Both the position numbers and the translations under genes were made by a program. Below are positions 44,235 through 55,100 of a DNA stretch of 64,000 nucleotides, piece by piece (positions within the stretch are counted from its first letter, which is position 1; each line of letters begins with the position of its first letter). The notes under the pieces were generated by a model, which worked only from the letters and a program-made list of their open reading frames with translations, did not search any database and was not told the DNA's origin. The DNA comes from Akebia trifoliata (Eukaryota > Streptophyta > Magnoliopsida > Ranunculales > Lardizabalaceae). The DNA is taken from positions 34,717,756 to 34,781,755 of the forward strand of contig CM030715.1 in NCBI GenBank assembly GCA_017979445.1. Direction: 5' to 3'.

Positions 44235-45386
44235 AGAAGAAAGCCACTCCAACCAAAGCCGACTTTCGTATTATGAGAGAGGTCTTAATTCTTTTGGGTC
44301 TTCTTCTCGTTATTTCAAGACCTTTTAACTTCAATAATTTTGTTTTCTTAGAATATTAAGATATGATATATTATAATAAGATGTATTGTGATACATCATA
44401 TCATTTTAAGAAGAGTAAGATTAGATCTCTTTAGATATGATTATGAATATGAAAAGATTCTACTATTTTCAGAAGATTAGGATTCTCTTTAGATATGATT
44501 CTGGATATGAGAAGATTCTATCTAAATCCTATAAGAGATCTTGTAACAAGTCAAGCTAAAGATATTAAATCGATCTTAATTATTTTTTTATGGTATCAGA
44601 GGCTTGATCGATCAAGAGCACAAGTTCCAAGTTCAATCCTCTTCCAACAGGCGGTGACACCACCGCTTGCCGGGCATCAAGTTTTTTTGTTTTGTTTTTA
44701 AGAGTTGGTTCATATATTTCTTCAACTAAATCAGATCCAGATGTGTAGTGTTCATTTTCAATGTTTCAAATAGATCCAGATTTGAACTTATTGTGATCAA
44801 CTCCAAAAGGAAGTAAGATCCAACGATGGCACAAAAATGATGGTAGCGCCATCGCCAAAAAATGATGCAGCAAGATCGTGCTCTCAATAAAATTTAGGCT
44901 CTGATACCATATATAAAATGATTTTATTAGTATTCGTGGATGAATAATACATCAACCAAGATATATAGAAACTAGTCTAATATAAATATTCTATAATGTC
45001 CTAAGTGATATATTCTAAATATATCATCTTCCATCACAACCTTCCATTTGCATTAAGATACACTGACAATGATACAGTGTATCTCATGCACCTTCATACA
45101 ATGCATCTTATTCTCTAACAATTTTTCTTGGTAGGATTGTAATCAATCTCCGTTGAACATATCCAACACTTAACAATTGACTTGCTCTTAGTTTATTGCT
45201 ATTAGAGTTACTTATACATTTTTCTTAATTTGTTCATCTTTCCTAGCCTTTTTCTAGTCCTACTTCTCAACATCTTCATCTATGTTATGTTTAATTTATT
45301 AAAATGAACTTCTCAATTACCCAACACTTGACTCTATAAAATATAACTGGCCTTACTACCATTATGTAAATTTTTTACTACCACAA
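44235..45386 (+). repeat. Duplicated block A, copy 1 (interrupted)
   Basis: Shares phrases with 58240-58600: TCTTTTGGGTC-TCTTCTC, GTTTTCTTAG, GTTGAACAT-TCCAA, TTTATTGCTATTAGAGTTA (TTTATTGTTATTGGAGTTA in the other copy), TTTAATTTATTAA. Copy 1 has extra DNA at 44352-45122. Confidence 0.65.
44352..45122. mobile_element. Insertion with two opposed PBS-like motifs
   Basis: Absent from the related block at 58380. Flanked by TTTTCTTAG (44343) and TTTTCTTGG (45123). TGGTATCAGAGGC on the plus strand at 44591 and TGGTATCAGAGCC on the minus strand at 44898-44910 face each other. Each follows an AT-rich LTR-like arm. The arms share AATAAGATG-ATTG near the ends. No coding sequence; probably a small retroelement derivative. 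Confidence 0.45.
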
Positions 45387-45907
45387 ATATAAAATGAGGT
45401 TTGGTTTTCTGATACTCTCTCTGACATGCCCACTGACGTGGTATGGGTTAGAACCATGGTATTAAATTTTGACATATTTCCACGAAATATACCGAAATAT
45501 TTCTATTTTCACAAGTTCTGACACGAAATTTAATCAACAATTTCTTTTTGTATATATTTCAGTGAATTTTAGTCGAAATTATCATTTTTAGGTATAAAAA
45601 GGCAATATTTTGATGAATAGTAAATTTCGACAGAAATAAAATTTTTTTTGAAAAAAACTTATAATTGCTTTTAAGAAGAATTTGTAAATTACACATAGTA
45701 TTTACTAATAAAAATTGCATAAAACATTCATCCATTAGTATAAATGAATTATGATTAGTTAGTTATATATATCATCTTATTTTAATGTATTCTAAGCATA
45801 TTAGTACATTTATATAGGTACACATACAATCACCCATGTTTCAATTAGTTGGATACATTAACAATTTATTCATACTTATTCAAAAAGTAAAAACAATATA
45901 ATTACAC

Positions 45908-46300
45908 TAATAAATACAAAAGAGAATTACAGATATAAGAATGAGAAAAGAGAGAGAATCAGAGGAGATATTTGGTATAATAATCCATACCTTTATTGAA
46001 TGAGAACTTGGCCATTTATAGGCCTACAACTGGAAAAGCAAAAAACAACTAATCACTAGAATTCAGGAACCACAATGCTAAGAAAATGGAGTCAAGTACC
46101 GAAGACATGAACTCTCAAGCATAACTACCTCCACTAATTAATTCACACTACTTGACATGAACCCTCAAGCATAACTACCTCCACTACCTCCACTAAATAA
46201 TCAACTAATGGATTGGACTTGGTTTTCATATGACCTGGACAGTATGATCTGGCAAGGCATATGACTTGGCAAGCCACAATGTATACATGTATACGTATCA
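45908..46300 (-). repeat. 3' LTR
   Basis: 393 bp. On the minus strand it begins TGATACGTATACATGTATAC and ends TTTATTA. An internal imperfect duplication of CTCAAGCATAACTACCTCCA lies at 46115 and 46168. Confidence 0.95.
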
Positions 46301-49300
46301 ATCCCTCCCACTAAAAATATCCTTGTCCTCAAGGATAAAATCAGGGTACGTCTTCGAGAAGCGCCAAAGATTTTCCCACGTTGCATCTTCCCGAGTTGTG
46401 CCAGCCCATTTCACAAGAACTTCAGTTTTCGGACGATAGGTGCCTTTCTTGATGATGCGGCTGTCCAGAATTGTTTCAGGTTGGGGAATAATGGACAAGT
46501 CTTCAGTAACTCGGGGAAGATTCGAAACAACCGAAGTTCTTGGCCCTAATTGCTTTTTTAAAAGACTTACATGGATTACATCATGGATTTGGGAACCACT
46601 AGGCAGTTCTAGCTTGTAGGCGACAGCTCCAACGCGAGCGAGAATTTTAAATGGCCCGAAGAAGCGTGGGGCTAATTTAAGAGAGCTACGAAATGCCACG
46701 GATTTCTGACGATATGGCTGGAGCTTAAGGAACACGTAGTCCCCGACGTCAAAAACAACCTCACGCCTATGCTTATCTGCTTGTGTCTTCATTCTGTCAC
46801 GGGCAGCAATCAGATGACGACGCAAATCTCGCAAAATGTCTTCCCTAGCACGAAGACAGGCATCAACAGCTTGAACTCGAGTAGTTCCTGGCACATATGA
46901 AAGCAAAGTCGGTGGAGGTATCCCATATACTGCCTCAAATGGTGAAACTTTTGTGGATGAGTGAATGGTTGTATTGTAACTGTATTCGGCCCACGGAATC
47001 CAATCAATCCACTTATTGGGCTGTTCGCTTGTGAAACAACGAAGATATTGCTCCAAAGTCCGATTCACCACTTCCGTCTGTCCGTCCGTTTGAGGGTGAT
47101 AACTGGAGCTCATCTTAAGTGTTGTGCCTTGTAGCTGGAACAAAGCCTTCCAAAAATTACTAAGAAAGATTTTATCTCTATCGCTGACAATGGAGGCTGG
47201 TATCCCGTGTAAACGAACAACTTGACTCACAAACACCTTGGCCACGGTAAGAGCTGTATAAGGATGTTTAAGAGGAATAAAGTGAGCATATTTGGTTAAA
47301 CGATCAACCACTACCATGATAACGGTGTAACCTTGAGAAGAAGGCAGCCCTTCCAAAAAATCCATCGAGATATCGGTCCAGACTCGATCAGGAAGAGGCA
47401 AGGGTTGAAGGAGACCTGCTGGCATTTGACAATCATATTTGCAACGTTGACAGACATCACAACCTCGTATATATTCTTTCACTGATGTATGCATTCCGGG
47501 CCAAGTGAAACTATCCTTCAGGCGGCTGAGTGTCTTATGGAAGCCAAAGTGGCCACCCGTTGATGAAGAATGGCCTTCATTCAATACAGCTGGAAGTAAA
47601 GAGGAAGTGGGACTCAAGAGAAGCTTCCCATTTTTAAGCCAAACCCCATCACGTCGAACATAGTGTTGTTGACTTGAGTTAGATAACTGGGAATAATATG
47701 GATCAGTAGAAACTTCGTGTTGCAATCGGCCCCACCAATCCGCTATAGGCAAAGAGATAGCAAAAAATTGACACTCAACCACGCGAGAAAGGGCATCGGC
47801 TCCCTGATTTTCGTTCCTTTTTTGTATTGTATAATGTAATCATATCCCAAAATCTTTGGCAGCCATCGAGTCTGCGCGGGTGTTGTGATTCTCTGTTCAA
47901 GCAAATATTTGAAACTTTTGTGGTCTGTTTGAATAATGAAAGGATTACCTAAGAGATAAGGTCGCCATTTACGCACGGCTTTAACAATAGCCAACATTTC
48001 CTTTTCGTACGTTGAAAGAGCCAAAGCCGCTCCTTTGAGGGCTTCACTGAAAAATGCGATGGGGCGATTTTGTTGTGATAATATGGCTCCGATTCCCACC
48101 CCGCAAGCATCGCATTCCACCATAAAAGGTAATGAAAAATCTGGGAGTTGTAGCACCGGAGGAGAGGTAAGTGCTTATTTCATTTTGGTGAAAGCTGTGT
48201 TAGATTCTGTAGTCCAACGAAACCCTTCCTTGGATAACAAACGGGTTAAGGGGGCAGCTATCACTCCGAACCCTCGGATGAACTTTCTATAGTACCCCGC
48301 AAGGCCAAGGAATCCGCGTACACCCTTGGAAGAGGTTGGGATCGGCCAATCCAAGACGGCTTGAATTTTTGAAGGGTCGACAGCGACTCCTTCCAATGAT
48401 ATTATATGTCCCAAATAGTCCACCTGTAAAACACCAAAACGGCATTTCGACTGCTTTGCAAATAAATTGTTAGTAGATAAAATTAACAATACCTTTCGTA
48501 GGTGTTGCAAATGCTCCATCCAAGATCGGCTATAGATTAAAATATCGTCAAAGAACACTAGGACAAACTTTCTAAGATGGGATCGAAAGAGATCATTCAT
48601 GAGTCCTTGGAACGTTGATGGTGCATTGGTTAGGTCGAATGGCATAACAACAAATTCGTAGTGCCCTGCATGGGTGCGGAATGCTGTCTTGTGCACATCC
48701 TCCTCCTTCACGCGTATTTGATGATAGCCAGATCGCAAGTCCAATTTTGAGAAATACTGAGCTCCCTTCAATTCGTCTAACAACTCATCGATTACGGGGA
48801 TCGGATATTTGTCTTTGACAGTGACATTGTTAAGGGCCCTGTAATCCACGCAAAAACGCCATGAGCCATCAGCTTTTTTGACAAGTAATACGGGTGATGA
48901 AAAGGGACTATTGCTGGGTCGGATCAACCCGGAGTCAAGGAACTCTTGTACCATTTTCTCAATTTCAGACTTTTGATAATGAGGATATCTATAAGGGCGG
49001 ACAGAAATAGGGCCATGGTCTGGATATAGAAGAATTCGGTGGTCTTGTATACGCTTTGGAGGAAGTTTAGTTGGTGGAGTGAAAACATGCGCAAATTCAG
49101 TAATGATTTCATTGATGTCACTTGGGTGGACATGATGGATGGTGGTAGTGGCTGAAGGAATAATTTGAAGAAATAATCCACCACCTGCTAAATGCAATAG
49201 TTCCTTATTGTTTATTGGAGCCGTATCGGAATGCTTCAAACCTTGAAAGGTCCGAGACTTCCCACTTTGATTGAAGGTCATCGTAAGCTGTCGATAATCG

Positions 49301-50673
49301 GTTTCTATAGGGCCAAGTGTCTCCAACCATTGCACCCCCAAAACAGCCTGACAAGCTGCCACCGGCAATACATAGAAATCTGCTTGGATGGGGTATCCTT
49401 GGATTACGAAAGTGAGAGCCATACATTTACCCGAACAATCAATCTTTTCCCGATTAGCCACCATAACTTGGAATGTTTTGTCACGAACAACCGGTAATCC
49501 GAACTTCGTCACCACGTCTTGATCAATAAAGTTGTGCGTACTTCCACCATCTATGAGGACGGTAATATCTCTGTTTTTCAGCTTTCCAACCACGCGGATG
49601 GTTTGCGGATGGGTGGTACCTGCCATTGCATGAAAGGAAATTTCTGGAAGAGACTCACTCGTCATTACCTCATCTATTATGTCCTCATCACAAGGATTGT
49701 CGTTTTGTACATCTTCCATCATAAAAAGCTGAGGACGCGAACAATTGTGCCCCGGTACAAACTTCTCATCGCAATAATAACACAGACCTTTCTGTCGTCG
49801 CTCTCTTGCTTCTTGTCCCGTAATACGCCTGATAGGAATCTGTGAATTGTCTGACATTTGGGTCGATTTCATACCTGAAGATGGACCGAGAAGGCCGGCT
49901 GCAGGATTTGGTGATGATCGTGTTGATGTTGTGAAGTTCTGCGAGCGATTTGGAGTGCTGATTTTTCGTTGCAATGTGTTACGCTCCTCAACTAGACGAG
50001 CTACAGCAATGGTATCGGAAAGGGTCTTTGGTTGTTTGATCCGAACATCCAAACGGATGTCCTCTTTGAGCCCAGCTATGAAACAACCTACAAGAAAACT
50101 TTCAGGTAATTCATCTACACGATGAGAAAGTTTTTCGAAAGACTCTTGGTACACTGCAACTGTTGTCAATTGTTTGAGTCGAGACAGAGCTTCGGAAGGA
50201 TCTTCGTAGTCTGTTGGACCAAAGCGGTGGAGAATGGCTTTGGTGAACTCCTCCCAAGTTTGAGGACCTTTGAACTTCATGAACCACCGATGCCATTGGA
50301 GGGCGATCCCCTCTAAATGAAATGATGCTAGTTGAACTTGTTGCTGTGGAGTGATTCCCTTAAATTCAAAGTACTGTTCGGATTTGTATATCCATCCATG
50401 GGGGTCTTCACCAGTGAATTTGGGAAATGATAATTTGAGTTGTGTTTGATTGTGAACTGAGGTTTGTGAGGTGGTTCGGGTCTGAGATGTTTCCCCTTGT
50501 GCAAACGGGTTGATTTCGATGGTAGGTTGTGTTTGTGGTATGGTTGGTTGATTTTGTTGTAACCGTAACGCTTGTAATTCGTTGAGAATTTGATCGAAAC
50601 GGGATTCGTGGCTGGCAAGTATTTCATTGACTTCAGTGCGGAATTCCGCATTCGACTTTCCACGGGTATCCAT
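46298..50673 (-). pseudogene. gag-pol polyprotein with one stop and one frame change
   Basis: The gag start is taken at 50673 (MDTRGK), 11 bases past the PBS. Order: gag with a Gln/Thr-rich N-terminus and the zinc finger CYYCDEKFVPGHNC; protease VLIDGGSTHNFID; reverse transcriptase with KLDLRSGYHQI and active site VFFDDILIYS; RNase H from VECDACGVGIG with QTDHKSFKYL; integrase with an HHCC finger (HFGFHKTLSRL..CDVCQRC) and the catalytic D, D, E at TDISMDF, VSDRDK and QTEVVNR; then the chromodomain PETILDSRI..VLVKWAG. A TAA at 48175-48177 separates RT from RNase H in the same frame. A one-base frame change lies near 47810-47820, between RNase H and integrase. The copy should not make a full polyprotein unless these are sequencing errors. 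Confidence 0.9.
46301..46312 (-). other. Polypurine tract
   Basis: AGTGGGAGGGAT on the minus strand directly abuts the 3' LTR and primes plus-strand synthesis. Confidence 0.8.
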
Positions 50674-50683
50674 GGATGAGCCG

Positions 50684-50695
50684 GCTCTGATACCA
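50684..50695 (-). other. Primer binding site (initiator Met tRNA)
   Basis: TGGTATCAGAGC on the minus strand, two bases inside the 5' LTR. It is the usual iMet-tRNA primer site of plant LTR elements. Confidence 0.9.
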
Positions 50696-50697
50696 CT

Positions 50698-51090
50698 TAA
50701 TAAATACAAAAGAGAATTACAGATATAAGAATGAGAAAAGAGAGAGAATCAGAGGAGATATTTGGTATAATAATCCATACCTTTATTGAATGAGAACTTG
50801 GCCATTTATAGGCCTACAACTGGAAAAGCAAAAAACAACTAATCACTAGAATTCAGGAACCACAATGCTAAGAAAATGGAGTCAAGTACCGAAGACATGA
50901 ACTCTCAAGCATAACTACCTCCACTAATTAATTCACACTACTTGACATGAACCCTCAAGCATAACTACCTCCACTACCTCCACTAAATAATCAACTAATG
51001 GATTGGACTTGGTTTTCATATGACCTGGACAGTATGATCTGGCAAGGCATATGACTTGGCAAGCCACAATGTATACATGTATACGTATCA
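50698..51090 (-). repeat. 5' LTR
   Basis: 393 bp, by eye identical to the LTR at 45908-46300. The right edge ends in GTATCA and is followed by the TACAC duplication. Confidence 0.95.
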
Positions 51091-51540
51091 TACACATGAA
51101 TGCAACTTAATAGTTTCTTCATTTTAATGTCTTACATGTTAAGTTGTATGTAGTTTATGTAATGTTATTTCCATTGTCAGCCTCTCAACATATGTGTAGC
51201 AAAATATTGTTGATATTCAATTTCTCACTCCATGTATTAGCTTATTGTATTTTGATGACTTAATAAGTGTGTTTTAATGCCTATTTTATCATTTTCTATA
51301 GGATTAATGAAAATTTCCTCGACATTTCTATCATTTCCAAAAATTGTATTCATTTCCATTTCCAGACTAATCGAAATCGAAATTTAATACCATGATTAGA
51401 ACCAGTTTTTTTCCCTCGGGATGCACAACTGTACATCCCCATAAACATGTGCAGTAGTGTATCCCAAGGAAAAGAATATATGGTTCTATCACATGCCACG
51501 TAAGGGGGCATGTGTCATAAAATCATTATTGATATAAAAT

Positions 51541-51943
51541 AGGCCTCTATTTTAACCATCCAAAACTGATATCTCTCCATCCTTATATTTTATAGACTCA
51601 ATTAACAAAATTAATCACTGCAAGATAATTCTGGTGTACACTCCAGGCCAATGACCCAAAAATAAAAAATAAAAAATGTTTCAACTCAACAGTTAGGAGC
51701 TTACGAATCAGGCTGGTTTTCAATGTAGAAAAAGAACCACCACTGTATGGTGCAACTAACATTCATGGAGAAATGTGTGACTGTCAAATGGCCAAAAAAT
51801 AAAAAAAGCAGACGTTGTGTCAAGTAATCCTAGTCAGTACCTAAAATACAAGTCTCATTAGGGTTGTTCTCTCAAAGCACAAAATTGGCTTTGCACGCAA
51901 TATAGTTAACATCGTCTACAACAGAACATTCTGATATTTAAAA
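51541..51943 (+). repeat. Duplicated block R, copy 1
   Basis: Resembles 58841-59032: CTCCATCCTTAT-TTTA-TAGAC, ACAAAATTAATCA-TGCAAG (AACTAATCAATTCAAG in the other), GCACAAAAT, and CGCAATATAGTTAACAT. Copy 1 is longer by about 200 bp. Both copies are bounded by MITEs on each side. Confidence 0.65.
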
Positions 51944-52125
51944 GAATCGTGATTTTCTAACTAATTTTTTTTCACTCGGTCTGTACGCGGCTGACATGGC
52001 AAGTGCACAGATCGATAGATATTTTTCTTCGGGATAGGCAAGGAAATAATCAACGGTTCTGTGCCCTTGCCACATCAGCCGAGTACAGACCGAGTGAAAA
52101 TTTTCGAGTCAGAAAATCGTTAGCG
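51944..52125. mobile_element. Foldback MITE, copy f, beside the DUF819 stop codon
   Basis: Starts GAATCGTGATTTTCTAACT and ends GAGTCAGAAAATCGTTAGCG. Arms CACTCGGTCTGTACGCGGCT / AGCCGAGTACAGACCGAGTG pair. Perfect 9-bp target duplication TATTTAAAA at 51935-51943 and 52126-52134. It lies 20 bp downstream of the DUF819 stop codon, so it probably supplies the gene's 3' UTR. Confidence 0.85.
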
Positions 52126-52144
52126 TATTTAAAATTTCGAACCA

Positions 52145-55100
52145 TTACATATATTTAAGAACCACCACCCCAAACCCAATACCAAGAAAAGTTGCAATGG
52201 CAATTCCAAATATGCCTGCAAGAATCCCAGGAACAACCAAAGAACCCCATCCCTTGGCTGTGGCCATCCCACACGCTGTTGTAGGGCCACCAACATTGGC
52301 ATTTGAAGCCAACAGCAGCAGCTTCTGATCGAAATGTAGTAGCTTTCCAAGTCCAAGGATCACAGCAAGATGGACGGCTATCTGGACAAGAGCAAACATA
52401 AAAATACTGTGCGCAGTGTTGATGACATTCCATATGCTGCCATTTGCACCCACCACAGTAAAAAAGACCTGTTGTTCACAAGAAAGTTGCATAAGCCCAC
52501 TGATCAGATTACCAAAGGAACTCTTTTCAGTTCTCGGTACAAAGATGAAGGCAGAGCAATATGTTGCTTTTAAAATATCTAGTTTGGGCCAACTTCAGTG
52601 CGCCTTTTAGGCCAGTATCAAAATCACTACCATTACTTTGAAAAGAAGTATTTTGAGAAATTGTAACACTGATGGTCAAAAGGCACAAACCTCCACAATG
52701 GTTTTGTTGTGCGTATGCTGCTAATTTCTTAGGATATGTGTGTCTACCTTTGTTTCTAAAAGTTCAAGGGGGAGGGGACATATTGGGAAGGGGAAAAAAA
52801 GGTTAAAGAAGGAAAGTAGCAAGCCCATACAATAATTGCGTTACCCGTAGCATTATGCATAGATGTTTCTGGAGAGTTGAGGTTAAATCCACAAATATGT
52901 GTTATTTTGGGTATGCTTCTAATGTCTTTATCACTTGTTAGAATATTTGTACCTAGATTTGTTTCTAAGAGACCAGGGGAAGAGAACACATCAAGAAGGA
53001 AAATATCAGGTTAAAAGAAAGAAAGTCGTGAGGTTGAGGTCATGCAACCTTCCATAGAAAGCAAGGTCAAATGAGTAGCACTATTGAAAAGAGCAAACCA
53101 GATTAATGCAAATAACCTTTTTTGGAGAGATTCTGCTAAGAAATTTATCTACCTGCATCAGAATCAGAGCCATGGCTTCACCAGCAGGCGCTAGGTAGCC
53201 AAATTGTGCTGGTAATATAGTTGCAAATATTACTACAATAGCGGTTACACATGGAAGGATGCCTCCTTTGATTCCTAACAATTTCGTGACATAAGTGGCA
53301 ATCTTGCAGATACCAAAGGATACAGCTAGAGCGGTAGCAGTTTGTAGCACAGGTAGCTTGTTTCCATGATTAGATTCCATATCCATTAGACCATCTGTCA
53401 AAATTTTCAATTTCCATCAGAGGATACATCTTAGAGTTATAGTATTTTACATGAGTCAACTTCTTTGTATGTTCTAATGCCCGAGACCTTGTTAGATTGA
53501 CAATTTAGATCAGCCTGATACTTTTAAAGTATGTCTTTGAGGCATCAATATTCAAGGAAATACAAATGTACAATTTTGCATAAGAAAAAAAGAAACAAGA
53601 GAGAAAATAAATTATTATCTCGAAAATATTTTACAGCATATTATTGACTGAAAAGAGTTATAGAAAAGTGTATAAGGAACAAAGAAGTGGAAAACCAAAA
53701 TGCGTTATGCATTGCGAACAAAAAGAAAAAAACAAAGCGTACCACTGGTTGATGTTGACGCCTCAGGAGGTATTTTAGATGCCAATGCAAAAAGTGATGT
53801 GAAATATAATGCACAAATAACATTGTCTGCAGCTAATCCAGCGGTCAACACTGATGGAGTAACACCAAGAGCCTCCGAAATAGCAACATAATTGACCGCT
53901 ATAGAAAATCAAGGACAAAGTTAATCAGTACCAAGAATATTTTTTTTCCAATCCATAATCCATACCTAGAACTTGAGAAAAGAAACTCAACATGCATAAA
54001 CAATCCATATCAGTTTTTTTTTTTTTTTTTTTGACTGATGGGTAAGCTGGACTTGAACCCACGACCTAAAAGTTGTTTTTTGCAATGTGTCAAACCAACT
54101 GAGCTATGGGTCTAAGCTTGCACAAACTATCCATCATTTAAACAACATTACTAATAATGATACAATAAAGAAGCAGAAGTGGAACACCCGGTTAAGTATT
54201 TTAGCTCAAAAAATTTGCCAACAATTTGGGTACAGTTAAGTTTCTCCAACATGGATTCCATATTCATACTGTGCTATGTTGACATGGGACACCTGGGGTT
54301 TTCAAAGGACCTACGTTAACATGAAGTGTGCCTCAAATTTAGTTGTATGTGCGTTGATAATGAAAATTAGATACCGCCTAGTCCTGTCCCTCTCTCCAAT
54401 TTCTCTTTACCAATCGTTTATCTAAACATCAGTAAGAATAAACTCTAATGATTTTCTCGAGGGAGACTACTGAAAATTGAATGATCTATCTAGCATGAAA
54501 ATTGTATAATCAATAAATGTCAAAGACAGGTCTTATATTCATTAATGAATCTATAATATAAATAGCATTGAAAAGTCAATCCAAGAGATCCATTTATTAG
54601 TAGAAGGTCATACCAAAGCCCATATGCAACAACATTTATTTGAAATTACCTCCACCAATGTGTCTACCCATGAGGGCAGCAGCAATCTTCCAACTGTCTT
54701 GACCAAGTGATCGCATGGGCACCATCAGATATGCCACTACCGTTCCAACTATTATAACACGAAAGAATAAGTAAGTTTGAATGTGATTTTTGGCCTGATA
54801 TATAGTTAGAAAACTGAGATATCTAGAAAGTATTGGTTCATTTTATATGTTATACACCATATGTATACCATCGTGAACATATGGTGAAACTCATTTTAAA
54901 GGCCGACCATTCATTTTCTATGCATCTGCTATTTCATAAAACATTCAAAGTGAATTTTGACATTCAGGATTTAGAATGTGGTGTCCATAGCACAACTGGG
55001 GGAAGTATAGAAAGGGATGGTTAAAAAAAGGGAATTTTGAGCTTTATGTGACATCTCAAAACTACCGATGGGGAGAAATAAATCTATGGGGAAAAAACAG

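Larger units (their letters stand above)
42663..45386. other. Upstream region of FRO; intergenic
   Basis: No gene is supported. It contains family-B copy 2 with a SINE inside it, a GT-rich stretch (43700-43960), and a repeat block (44235-45386) shared with 58240-58600 and interrupted by a 771-bp insertion. Confidence 0.6.
45908..51090 (-). mobile_element. Ty3/gypsy LTR retrotransposon, Reina-type chromovirus
   Basis: Complete 5183-bp element on the minus strand. It has 393-bp LTRs, a PBS, a PPT, gag-pro-RT-RNaseH-integrase and a C-terminal chromodomain. A TACAC target duplication lies at 45903-45907 and 51091-51095. The two LTRs appear identical base for base, so insertion is recent. Classification as Reina rests on the compact size, the CDEKFVPGHNC gag finger and the chromodomain order. 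Confidence 0.93.
45457..51395. mobile_element. Second-level inverted-repeat DNA element
   Basis: Inserted in MITE copy e. It starts TGGTATTAAATTTTGACA and ends TCGAAATTTAATACCATGA, terminal repeats of about 13-15 bp. TTAGAACCA is duplicated at 45448-45456 and 51396-51404. Its own sequence (45457-45907 and 51096-51395) is AT-rich with ATTTCGA-type motifs and no transposase; total about 750 bp without the LTR element. Confidence 0.75.
45396..51531. mobile_element. Foldback MITE, copy e, split by a nested insertion
   Basis: The left arm (GAGGTTTGGTTTTCTGATAC) and right arm (TGTCATAAAATCATTATTG) are ends of the GATACACA family. The right part carries CGGGATGCACAACTGTACAT and its partner. Perfect 9-bp target duplications ATATAAAAT lie at 45387-45395 and 51532-51540. 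Without the internal 5.9 kb the element would be about 190 bp, normal for the family. Confidence 0.85.

Noticed and set aside
46298..50673. Treating the three long minus-strand frames as three host genes
   Set aside because: They are consecutive parts of one retrotransposon polyprotein between LTRs, separated by a stop codon and a frame change.
54036..54117. Possible functional tRNA gene on the minus strand
   Set aside because: A and B boxes are perfect, but the 5' and 3' acceptor halves do not pair and a poly-A tail plus flanking duplication follow, so it is a SINE.
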